DNA of 64,000 nt, taken from assembly GCA_033064195.1 (NCBI GenBank), contig JARBJD010000130.1, forward strand, positions 62,001 to 126,000. Reading direction: 5' to 3'. The notes under the pieces are model-generated. The model ran no database searches and had not been told where the DNA came from. It was given only the letters and a program-made list of their open reading frames with translations. The stretch is from Blattamonas nauphoetae (lineage: Eukaryota > Preaxostyla > Oxymonadida). The position numbers were made by a program, and so were the translations under genes. Positions 45,150 through 55,700 of this stretch are shown here, piece after piece (within the stretch, counting starts at the first letter, position 1; each line of letters starts with the position of its first letter).

Positions 45150-46640
45150 TATTGAAACATGCGATCACAAAAAAACAATTCGCACAGAAACATCGTCGGA
45201 GGATGATTGCTCCATCCAAGAAGAGCACAATCATTCAGATGATGCATCGGACTCGTACCTGTGTTATTCCTGTAGCTCTGATGATTTGATGGATTTGAAT
45301 CAAAAAAAGATCCAGACTTCGTTCCTTCACGCCGAATTGCCCAATCGTTCCACACCATTGTCGATAAGACACAACTTGAACAGTAGCTGAAGTCCATTCG
45401 TGATGGCAGCATCCTTGAAAGAGGCAGAGATGAATTGCACCTCATCTGGTGTCCCCTTCTTCCTCTCTCACTAAACAGCGCTGCTACTCATATCGAAGAG
45501 GATGTGTCACAGTATCAGTCCACGCTGGACTTATTGAAAATGCACAAGGAGGACGCAGCAATTCGGCGCTTTTAACATATAGCTGATCTCGCGAACCTGA
45601 GAGACGGGGAGTGTGTTCTTCTTGGTGATTTCAAAGAGAACATCGCCATTCCGTTTGGAAAGATTGAAGCGGGAGAGAACTTATACACTCGGAATCCTAT
45701 CACGTGTCTTTCATTCATTGGCGTGAAGAATACAAAGGCATAGACTCACAAATGCACTTTCACCATCCTCTCCAACTACCTGTCGCATTCAGGCTCATTT
45801 GTTGTTCATTGTTTAAAGGAGATTGTCAAAGATTCTTTCTTTTCTGACGTGAAATCGTTGAAGTGGTGGTCGGATGGAGGCCCACACTTTCACTGTCGGC
45901 AAGTGGTCACTCACCTCCATGCACATCTCTCCTTCAATCTGTTCCATATTCCAACAATCGTCAATTTTTTCTTCCCTGGACACGGTAAGAACATGTGTGA
46001 TGAGCATTTTGGGGTTACATCGAGAATGATGAAGAAGAGGAGACCGGAGAAGATAGTTGATTCTCTCAGTGCAGTACACAAATTCTTCTCAAGATCATTT
46101 TCGAATACGGCTTCTCACAGAGAAAAACGACGACAGACATATCGATGGATTGAGTTTGTGTTTCTTTTGTTTCTTTTTCTCAGAATTACTAATTATCGAC
46201 CAGAATTGAGGTTCCATCTTAATCGATTCGAACAATTTCAGTATTCACTGCAATTCGAAGTCAACGATTCGGATGTGTGTTCAGCCTCAACATCATCCAC
46301 AACTGAACAACATCGATGGGAAACGGAAATAGTGTTTGAATCAAAGACAACGGAGGGAAAAGCCAAACGATCGTACGCACCTATTTTCACAGAAACAAAG
46401 CTCGGAACAGAATCCAATCTTGCAGGTGCATCACTTCAAGAACGCCATCAAGCTGGAAAACCGCTAACAGTCCTATTCTCAACAAAAGTGGGTGAACAAA
46501 GGGTTGGATCAACAAAAGTTTGTCTCACCTCAGAAGACATAATTTTCAGTTTTGTTCTCTTTTTATTATATTTTGTGTTCAATGATTACAATGAAGTGGG
46601 TGATAATGTCTATGTCAGTTTTTTACTATGTGTTTTTTGA
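45150..46640 (+). pseudogene. DDE-like transposase relic, DFKE / WSDGGPHF / HGK family (copy 2)
   Basis: An acidic N-terminal stretch (SSEDDCSIQEEHNHSDDASD) with a possible zinc pair is followed by DGECVLLGDFKENI (about 45602-45643). Next come LKWWSDGGPHFHCRQVV (about 45858-45905) and NFFFPGHGKNMCDEHFGV (about 45964-46017), and the frame then stays open to 46638. The three Asp-containing motifs fit the D-D-D/E order of an RNase H-fold transposase. A similar SDG...HGK..CDG pattern is widespread in animal genomes as an unnamed transposase-like family; that link is from memory. Several stops lie in the first half; the second half is open for 263 codons. Confidence 0.6.
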
Positions 46641-47506
46641 AAATATGTAACATGACTATTCACTGTATGAAATCGGAATTCGGCCAAAAAGTCTAAGAAT
46701 TTATTAGGACCTCTCAAACTTTATTTTTACCACCCCGATAATTCTCGATCTTGGAAGATTCAAACTAAAATGCACCAACTTCGAAAAGAGCAAACTGTTT
46801 GACATATTTGAGGACAATATAGCTGCTTTTGTATCTTCGAAATTCGTGCATCCTCATCGAATATTGTTGCAAAGGGTGTGAATGTGCGTAAAAATCGGTG
46901 TGGTGAAGAAATACGAACTTTCGGGGTATTGACTCCGAAACTCCTAATTCGGAGTTTGAATGACGATCGGCCCAAGAGAGGACCAAGAGGAGATCAACTC
47001 GGACAAGCACCTTATATTCAAACTGGAACTCCCTCTCAATTAGTTCATCCAACTTCTAGACTTATATCAAAAAAGGACAAATCAATCGTGATCTCAGTTC
47101 TGATCCTCACACCCATGTCACGTGGTTTTCATCATCTCATTTCTTTCAGGACCTCTCATCTCGCTATTTGAAGTCCGTGCTCCATTCAACACTTCTTTTG
47201 TTCTGTTATGATTCATTTTTGTCTCCATCATACCAAAATTTGTGGAGATCTCTTCGACTCATCATTCACTCTACTCTTCTCTGTCAATAGCTGCAAATTG
47301 ATTTGATGGATGTCAATATCACAATATCAGTGTGACTTTGCATTGTTTTTGCCATCTTATCTGTATATCTCTCTTCATTAGTCTGGAATTGGTGTATGGT
47401 TCAAATCCAGATCTGATGTGGACCGAACGAAATGAGATATTGAAGATTCACAAAGTCGGTATGTCTCTCCCTTATTTTTACCCTCGGATTTTCCTATTTC
47501 TCTCAC
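46641..47506. other. Stretch without a supported gene
   Basis: Open frames on both strands at 46760-47171 overlap and carry no domain. No repeat is recognised. Confidence 0.5.
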
Positions 47507-49066
47507 TTGGTTCGGAATAGATATTTTGATCGTAATTACACCTCCCCCCAGAGCGGAAATGCAGCCTTTTTAATGCCAATGAACTCTCAATTTTCGTCCA
47601 ACACTCCACCATCCGAAGAACAAGCTCTCTCGTCCACAATGCGCGATTTGTACCAAGTCACTGATGTCCTAAAGTTACTCGACAGTCGTCCTGTGGGGAT
47701 ATCCATTGCCAAAGACAGCGACCGTGTCATCCAAACTGGAGGCGTCCACATACGGAGCAGCGACAGACCAGACATCATCCTCCCTCCCGTTCCCGATGGC
47801 AGTGGTAAGATGGGCGGAACGAGGAGACAGCGCATCGACACAGCCCTCCACAATGGACAGTCCCCACAGAACGCCCTTCCACACTGCCTCCGTTTTCTTG
47901 AGCCTAGTCGACACACATCTGCCTCTCCTATCGCCTCACAGCCTCTTCTCCAACCAATCCTACAACCGACACCGAACACAATCACGATCAACCTCCATCC
48001 ATCAGGGCCCTCCGCATCATCACTGTTACCTCCACTTCCCACACGAAAACCGATCCCTCGCACATCACATCCACCGACTCGTCCACCAACGCGGAAGAAG
48101 AGGAAACAGAAGACAGCCACACACTCCGGTTCGTCCAGGCACAGCCATCCTTCATCTGTGAGCATTTCCTTCCCACATCCTCCACCTTGTCCCTCGGAAG
48201 AGGAGAAGATCTTCTTCGATGATATTTGTATCCGAAACAGACAAACCGAAATCGCTCGAGCAAGAATCGAAGGCAGTTCGAAAGTGGAGAGAGAAGCAGA
48301 AAGAGATGGAAGAGGCGAAGGAGCGTCTGAGGGTTGAACTGAGCATGCTCACACCAGACAATGCCGCCTCAGACAGCCACAGTTGGAAGGAGAGGGTGGA
48401 GAGAGATGAACAAAACACGATCTCAGCAACAGGAACTGAACAAACACGATCAGCATCTCTTCAATTCGTAGCCTCACTCTTCCTTTTCTGTACAGTTTGG
48501 ACCGGGACAGACCACATCCCTTGCCCTCCATGCACTCTCCGTCGACCTCCACTCAAAACATTGCCAAAATCGTCCGGAAGTGTCTTCTCAGATCGGAGCA
48601 TGGGTTTGAAGAAGCAGAAGCGAGACACAAAGCAAAGATGGATGTCGGAGAAAACAAGCAGATAAAGGCGTAGACGACAGAAGCCACACTCGGGCCAGGA
48701 TCCATGTCTATAGACCTTCTCGACCAGCTCACCAAATCTGCCTCTCGAGCGCACCAAGTTGTTGTTCCACCGTTCGAACTTGTTCTAAGGTCAATCGAAC
48801 ACTGTTTGTCTCGTTTCGATCTGGGACTGTGAGTTCAAAGAAAGACGATACCTGTTCGCAAAACCACAAATTCCTCCAATTTTTCGATTGCGTCATTCGT
48901 TTCTTTCAGTGTTACACCTAGTAACTTGGCAGGATCCATCTGTGAGGACATACGGCCGATCGTGTTTGGGCGATTAAAGAGAATGAATAATTCCCAGCCA
49001 ACATTTTTTCAAGTTGATCAGACCCAGGATGTGTTTGCACACGAAAAGACCAATGTCATAAAATGA
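47507..49066 (+). CDS. Unrecognised gene with at least one intron, partly out of frame
   Basis: The opening frame runs from about 47507 (first clear ATG at 47573) to 48160 and encodes a low-complexity Pro/Ser/Thr-rich part, then a basic PTRKKRKQK patch. A charged helix follows in another frame (SETDKPKSLEQESKAVRKWR, 48219 onward). The end reads SMSIDLLDQLTKSASRAHQV up to 48828, then an 81-nt intron 48829-48909 (GTGAGT...TTTCAG), then VTPSNLAGSICEDIRPIVFG to a TGA at 49064. Frame changes near 48165 and 48440, and a stop at about 48669, need further introns or mean decay. I cannot name a domain with confidence. Confidence 0.45.
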
Positions 49067-49373
49067 GATGAAACTTACAGTAAATGAGAATAATAGTTCG
49101 GACATGATGTGAAACGATTTTATGAAAAAGGAGAACAGGAATAGATGTCGATAAAGCGAGAAACGATCTTGATCCAACCCATCATTCTCAGTGTGTCTAG
49201 AAGCATCGCTCGGACTGATTCGAAAGTTCGTTAGATCGCTATGTTTCCTTATGATGAAGCGGATGATCCTGTCCCCATGAAAACGGAACTTTTCGGTGAA
49301 ACGAACCTCCGATCTCTGTTGTGTAGTAATGGGCTCAATAAATCTGACTTCTCAGTTCTCAACTATCGTCAGA

Positions 49374-51613
49374 ATGTCAATCATTTTCAAAGTAATCTGC
49401 TCAAAGAAACTTACAGTGGTGAAGTTCGTAACAGCCGAAGCCGTCACGTTCGCCGAGCTTCAAGCCACAATTGCCGAACGCTTCGGAATCGAAGACCCAA
49501 CTAGCATGCGCTGTCTGCACGTTGACAGCGAGTCGGACTTTGTGGAGCTAGCAAGCGAGGGAGATCTGGAGGCAGCCAAGGCGAATCTCGGAGAGACCAA
49601 ACTCATCAAAATCTTCATCGAGCCGAAATGCGCGAAGGGCTGCTGCTCCACCGACTGCGGCTGCTCCAAAGAATGCTGCAAAGAGAAGTGCTGCAATGGG
49701 GAAGAGTGTGGCTGCTGCGGAGACAGTTGCAACAAAGAGAAGTGTGAGAAAGAAGGATGCGATAAGGAGAAGTGCAGCAAGGAGGAGTGTGGGAAGGAGG
49801 AATGCGGGAAAGGACAGTGCTGCCGACAGAAGTGTGAGAAGAAGAGCGGCGTCTGGAAGAGAAGGAAGATGATTGCACGCTACAACCACTCCAAGTTCTG
49901 CCCTCCAGAAGAGTGCAAGAAGCCAACATGCTTCGCTCCCAAACAATCGTGTCCATGTGGACCGAACTGCCAGTGCGGGCCGAACTGTCAGTGTGGACCC
50001 ATCTGCGGACCAGCCGTGTGCAGATGTGGTCCCGGCTGCCCGTGCCCCACTCCTTGCCAATGTGGGCCTGCGTGTCGCTGCGGGCCGACGTGCCAATGCG
50101 GGCATGTATGTACCCTGTAGGTTATCGGGAGACTGTAGGTTGTAGGGACTCTGTAGGTTACGAAAAGGGACTGTGTAGGTTGCAAAAGGGAGCCTGTAGG
50201 TTGATTTGGTACTCTGTAGGTTGTGACTCAACACTGCGTTCTCGACTCATTCCGCTCCATGAAACATGCCAGAGACCACAACGGGCTTCATTTATGCTTC
50301 ATCTTCCCACTTTTCACTCTTCTCAGAATTCCACAATTTTCAGCTTTAATTTCATTCGCAGTCTGTTTCTTTTTTTAATATCACTGTCCATTATAAACTC
50401 CATTTTCTGTTTCAATCTTTGTTTGTTGTGATCCTTGATCAAGACCACAACAACAATGTCCGAGATTGCCGAATCAAATAGACACTATTGTCATTACTTC
50501 CATTTCAGTTCGCATATATTCACTATTTCTATTCGTTTGTTCTCCGTCTTCAACTAATAAACACTGTAGATCGCGAAATGTCCTTCGAAACAAAAGTGTT
50601 CGAGAAAATCCACAAGTTCCTCCGGACCGATTTTTCAAATGATATCATGAAATGATGTAACTCTATATAAAGTTTAATATTTTCCACATTCCCCCCTCTA
50701 CATGTACCTCTCTCTCACACAGTCGCTCCACAACCTACAGTCTCCCGATAACCTACAGGGTACTTACATGCCCCAATGCGGACCACGCTCCTCTCCACAA
50801 TCCAAGCGATGCTCTCCCAACTGCCAGTGTGGTCCGTGCTGTCAATGTGGGCCGAACTGCCAATGCGGTCCAGCCTGCTCACAATCCAAGCGATGCTCTC
50901 CCAACTGCCAGTGTGGTCCGTGCTGTCAATGTGGGCCGAACTGCCAATGCGGTCCAGCCTGCTCACAATCCAAGCGATGCTCTCCCAACTGCCAGTGTGG
51001 TCCGTGCTGTCAATGTGGGCCGAACTGCCAATGCGGTCCAGCCTGCTCACAATCCAAGCGATGCTCTCCCAACTGCCAGTGTGGTCCGTGCTGTCAATGT
51101 GGACCAAACTGCCAATGCGGTCCAGCCTGCTCACAATCCAAGCGATGCTCTCCCAACTGCCAGTGTGGTCCGTGCTGTCAATGTGGGCCGAACTGCCAAT
51201 GCGGTCCAGCCTGCTCACAATCCAAGCGATGCTCTCCCAACTGCCAGTGTGGTCCGTGCTGTCAATGTGGACCAAACTGCCAATGCGGTCCAGCCTGCTC
51301 ACAATCCAAGCGATGCTCTCCCAACTGCCAGTGTGGTCCGTGCTGTCAATGTGGGCCGAACTGCAAATGCGGACCATGCTACAAGTGCGAAGTGAAGACA
51401 TCACGCAAATGTGGGCCAGAGTGTACTTGTGGACCTGATAGTGACTGCTGCTCGAAAGAGACGTGTGCCAAGGATTGCAGCTGCCAAAAAGAACAATCCC
51501 CGAAAGAACAGTGCCCATGCGGTCCGGGATGCGACTGTCCAATGGACTGCCCTTGCAGATCAGGTGGAGAATGTGTTTGCAAGCAAACTCATTCTGCTGA
51601 TTTGTCCCAATAA
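49374..51613 (+). CDS. PB1-domain protein with cysteine-rich, metallothionein-like tail
   Basis: I chose the ATG at 49374 because the PB1 domain starts there (MSIIFKVICSKKLTVVKFVT). Its acidic OPCA-type motif HVDSESDFVELASEGDLEAA is near residue 45-65. From about residue 80 the protein turns to Cys-Cys and Cys-x-Cys clusters, then to CxCGPNC repeats. If GTATGT at 50106 and CTACAG at 50758 are splice sites (653 nt), the frame joins exactly to a second exon (50759-51613), giving about 528 residues with about 100 cysteines. Without splicing, the first part ends at a TAG at 50118 and the second would start at 50768. PB1 domains pair with other PB1 proteins. The tail should bind zinc, copper or cadmium; that is an inference from composition. 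Confidence 0.7.
50099..50772. repeat. 43-bp inverted repeat enclosing the possible intron
   Basis: GGGCATGTATGTACCCTGTAG and onward (50099-50141) are matched in reverse complement at 50730-50772, with about 41 of 43 bases identical. The arms contain both putative splice sites plus a few exon bases on each side. The enclosed 590 bases have no gene apart from CTGTAGGTT copies near the left arm. Confidence 0.88.
50113..50225 (+). repeat. Scattered CTGTAGGTT repeat
   Basis: The word CTGTAGGTT occurs six times in about 110 bases (near 50115, 50132, 50151, 50175, 50201 and 50214), spaced irregularly by A/G-rich filler such as ACGAAAAGGGA. It reappears inverted (AACCTACAG) twice at about 50731-50758. 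Confidence 0.8.
50798..51385 (+). repeat. Seven 84-bp coding tandem repeats
   Basis: Units start at 50798, 50882, 50966, 51050, 51134, 51218 and 51302 and encode 28 residues each (start QSKRCSPNCQCGPCC). They are identical except for a GGGCCG/GGACCA alternation in units 4 and 6 and a changed end of unit 7. Unit 4 plus 5 equals unit 6 plus 7 in that variant, which suggests two-unit steps of expansion. Open frames on the other strand here are shadows. Confidence 0.95.
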
Positions 51614-52752
51614 TTTTGAAAGAATCCATCCGTTTCACTGGTCTTTCTATCAAATTCTGTCTATTCTTGTTCCAGGAACAGATTAAAGTCCTCAATCTCC
51701 ACGGATATCTTCTCTCAAAACTTCGTTTCTACACATCCTCTTTTCAAGCACTGACTCTCCAACCTTCATTGTGACCTCACTGCTCCACCTTTGATAAACT
51801 GCGTTCCACTCAGATCGATGTACATCAAGTCACATGTGTGAAGATCGGGTGTGCTCTTTTCACTTTCTTTGAAACTCGTAGCACCTGAAAGCGGATTCTC
51901 TTTTTCCATGACGGTTACTCTTGGAGATTAAGATAATGATGTCCCAATGTCTCTTCACCAGTGTCAAACAGACATATAAAACCTGTTTGTTCTCAATTAT
52001 CTCTCATAATTTCAGATAGACAAAGGAAAGGAGTATTCAGGACACGATCGATGATGATCTTGCCAGATGGGTGCAAACATGTGTCCAATTCAAGAAAAAA
52101 TACTTGTACTCCTGGGTTCATGCAGAAATCTAATTTCAACTGATAATTCAAGTGCAATAGAGCATTTTCGAGACTATTGAGTATTTTGCCTCTATTTCTT
52201 CACAATACATCTTATCCGTACTCTCCATTGTAGAACCTTCTTTTTTCACATTGTCTCACCTCATGATCTTCTCTCATCTGTTTTTGAAACAATAAATGTG
52301 TTCAATTGGCGTTTCAAAAAAGTGTCGTTTCTCGTCACGATCGAAGCTCAATTTCGAAACAAACCCCTTTTCCATCATATTTGAGTGATTTTAAGAATTT
52401 GGAGAAAAATAAAAAAAGTGAAACCATCCATAGTGTTTTGGCTCTTTTCAAAATTATTGGGACATTTGTAGATGTTTTTGACTTTCGTTTCCTTCATTCA
52501 GACCTCACCACTAAATTTTGATATTTCGATCTTTGAACAATGTCCGACAAGCGTCCCCCATCATACGGGTAAAAGTGAATGATGTTGTGTGGTGTCTCCC
52601 AGTCGATTGACAACGACAGGAAAAGCTCCAACGGTCCAATTTTCTCGAAAAGCGACAAAGTTCTAGTGACCAGATTCTTTTCTATGAATTATTGTTAGAT
52701 TTGGGGTGTTTTGCTTTCATTTCCATGTTGAAAACGTAAGAATGATATGAAA
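51614..52752. other. Convergent intergenic region
   Basis: This lies between the cysteine-rich gene (plus) and the receptor-like gene (minus), 3' ends facing. Open frames are short (60-71 codons) and overlap without domains. I see no repeat or RNA gene. Confidence 0.55.
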
Positions 52753-55700
52753 TTAAGATTTTGTTGAAAGCGAAGCTAATTCCAGTTTGGCAAGCAACCC
52801 TACTCTGTGCGAATAGAGGGCTTGCTTTCGACTATGAAGTATGAAGTCACACGACGAACACAAGAACAGACATCGTGATTCTTTTGTGATTTCTGTTCCA
52901 TTCTCTTCTAACCCCTTTTTTATATCGGTGACAAGATATTGATTTTCATCACACGCCATCCAGTCCTGATCATTCTCATTGGCAACGTACTGACAATCAT
53001 TGCAGTAAAATGCCGCTTCGTTCCGCCTGCAAAGATCACATTCAATGAGGACTCCGGGGGACCCAATGGAGCGAGTGGTTGAGTATGTCAGATCGAGATC
53101 ATGCACACACTCGATGTGGTCGTAATAGCATTTCTCACACAGAACAGTGTTGCAGAGCGGGCAAACAAAAAGATACATTTGACGTTTGGAATGTTTCCAA
53201 GTCCCACATTCTTCAGGGTTGGAGTGCTCGGATTTGAATTGGCGGAGACAGTTGATAAGGCTGGGTTGTTTGAACTGCGATGTTGGGGAGGGAACTATCA
53301 CTCCTGATGCTGGCAATAGCGGGTCAACTGCTACACTGGGAATGTGTGCGGTCGGAGTCACTTGTTCAAAGTGTCCCTTTTCCATCTTTCCGAAGAAGTC
53401 ATCCAGCCATTCTTCCGTTCGGTGTGGACATCCAATGTTTTCGCAGACCATCAGATGCTCCATTGAGTGATGGTGTGGAAGTTGGTCTGTCTCGAAGTGA
53501 AGTATTTGTTTCTTTCCTCTCAACAGAGAGGTCATTCGTGAGTGTTCATCAGATGGCCGATATTTTCTCTTCCAGAGGAGAAAGAGTTTGACGATGGGCG
53601 ATTCCATCTGAATCAATTTCGGAACTTTGTTGTTCTTGGAAATAACAGAAACCAGTTTTTGTGTTTGGGAGGTGTCTGCACCCTGTTCTTCATTCTTTTT
53701 CTTCTGACTCCGCCGCTTAGATTTCGAGCTGGGTTGAGGAAGATTTGGAGGTGGAATTGGGACGAGCTTTGCGTGGGTTTTTGTCCAACAAACTCGGCAG
53801 AATAGTTTCTTTTGATTGTCCCAAGTATGTGTTGTACAAGTTCTGGTGGCAAAGAGTGTGTTGCATTCAGAACATACAGGAATTTGGACGTGAGTGGCGA
53901 GAGTCGGAGCTGCTGTGTGATCTGTGCAACAACTTCCTGTTGAGCATGTTTCATCGCTAACCCCCATTTCTGCTTGCTGTGGATCTTTGGAAGTTCCAAC
54001 TTGTTGGTCGTCAGAAGCTGTAGCTGTTCGTTTACGTGATGGTGTCTTGTTGTTGGGTGTTGGGTGGCGGTGAGTACGGGTTGGAGTGGTGTTGAACTTT
54101 TTAGAGGACGGGTGACTTTGATTGGCCCTTGGTTGCCGTCGCTTCTTTCTTCTGAGTCGTTTCGTATGCCTCGATGGTGTCTGTTGGTTGACATCTTGTT
54201 CTGAATCATTCATCGAGTTTGAATTCGTGTCTGTCCCGCTTGATGAATCGGAATCAGAATCAGACGAATCAGACGTTGATTCCGATTTTTCACTCACACC
54301 CGGACTTGGAGTTTGGGCAGGACTGGGGAGGATGCGATATGCCGCTGTTGTCGGCGGAGGCGTTAGAAGATAATCTTCATCTAAGAGCTGCAGAGATTGC
54401 TCTGGAGGTTCATGTTCCGGAGAGTCAGCGACGACAGACTGAAGCGGTGGTGTTGTGTCGATTTGTGCTGTGACGATGTTGGCCATTGGCGTGTGAATTG
54501 ATTGGTCATTCGGTTGGACGGGCTCTTCGGGGGATTCCTTGACACTCTTCGGAGTTTCGACTTTTTCTTTTATGATTTCTTCTGCATTGCCAATCTCTTC
54601 GTTCATCGCTTCTCCGGCTTCTTCTTTGATTGATGGAAGGGTTGCATTCAATCGTGATGTCCCAACTTCTGCGTTCCAGTCTTCTGGCTTCACAATTCGC
54701 ATTGTGATACCATTTTCAGTCCATTCATCTTCTGTCATGTGATTTTGTCCCGAGCAGAATCCCAATGAGCCCTCGCTATCATCGTGCCAAGATATCATTT
54801 CATCGCCGTCCAAGTCGAACGAATCAGCATCGAAGGCATCGACGATCAGATTTTGTTCATTCAAGAATTCTTGATTGATTTCGTTTGTCATGTAGTCCAG
54901 AATGAATTTGTTTTTGGAGATACGAGCTTTCTGGAAGCACCTCACTGTGACGATGAGTGATGGGATGATGACAAACGCAACAACGAAGATGGCGACGAAG
55001 ACGTACAAAAATGGCGGAGAGAAAATGGTGTGGAAGAAGGTCTGTGCAAGGTTCTGTCTCGAAATGAGGAAGTCACGCAAGCTTCGAGAGTGTGGATCAT
55101 ATGCTCGTGAGAACGATGGAGCATAGTTCTGTGCCTTCCAGTACCCCTCGTTGGCCCAATGCACAGTCGAACAGACAACATTTGATTTGAACAAGAATGT
55201 CTTGTCTTCCAGAGAAACAGATGTTTCACCAAGGTGCTGTGTGTTGTAGAAATCAGAGGGGGGGACAGTGAGTGCACAGATCAGATCGGCAACAGATGCT
55301 TTCGGCGGAGATGAGGGATCATACAGATAATACTTGACGCCGTCGATGATGCAAGAAGGTTCTGTTCTTTCTTCATCATCTGTTGAGGTGTTGAAGAGAG
55401 TGAGGGTTGGTAATGTATTTGGATTCGTGATTTCGACAGTGATGGATGGACTGACTGTTGCAATGGTATTCAATGTGGGAGCGTTTGCCATGTTTCGAGT
55501 CTGGAATGTTTCGCTGATTTCCGATCCTCTCCAAACTCGACTGATCTCATCCAAAACAATATTCTTCTCAACACGAGCTCGAACAGTGCAACCCTTTGCG
55601 ATTGAAAACGAGAGGACGGATGGATGTCGATGGACGATTGTTGTTGAGATCATCGTCCTACTCACTGTAGTGGATGCTGTTCCTCTTGTGATAGTCACAT

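Noticed and set aside
48829-49066. Resemblance of VTPSNLAGSICEDIRPIVFG to the end of a RhoGAP domain
   Set aside because: Only a few residues agree, and the upstream catalytic arginine region is not seen.
50715-51695. 326-codon open frame on the minus strand, and two further plus-strand frames over the 84-bp repeats
   Set aside because: They are shadows of the perfect 84-bp repeat, which keeps other frames open too; only the Cys/Gly/Pro frame fits the neighbouring exon.
53613-54209. 198-codon minus-strand open frame inside the receptor-like gene
   Set aside because: It overlaps the long unbroken frame of that gene in another phase and has no domain.
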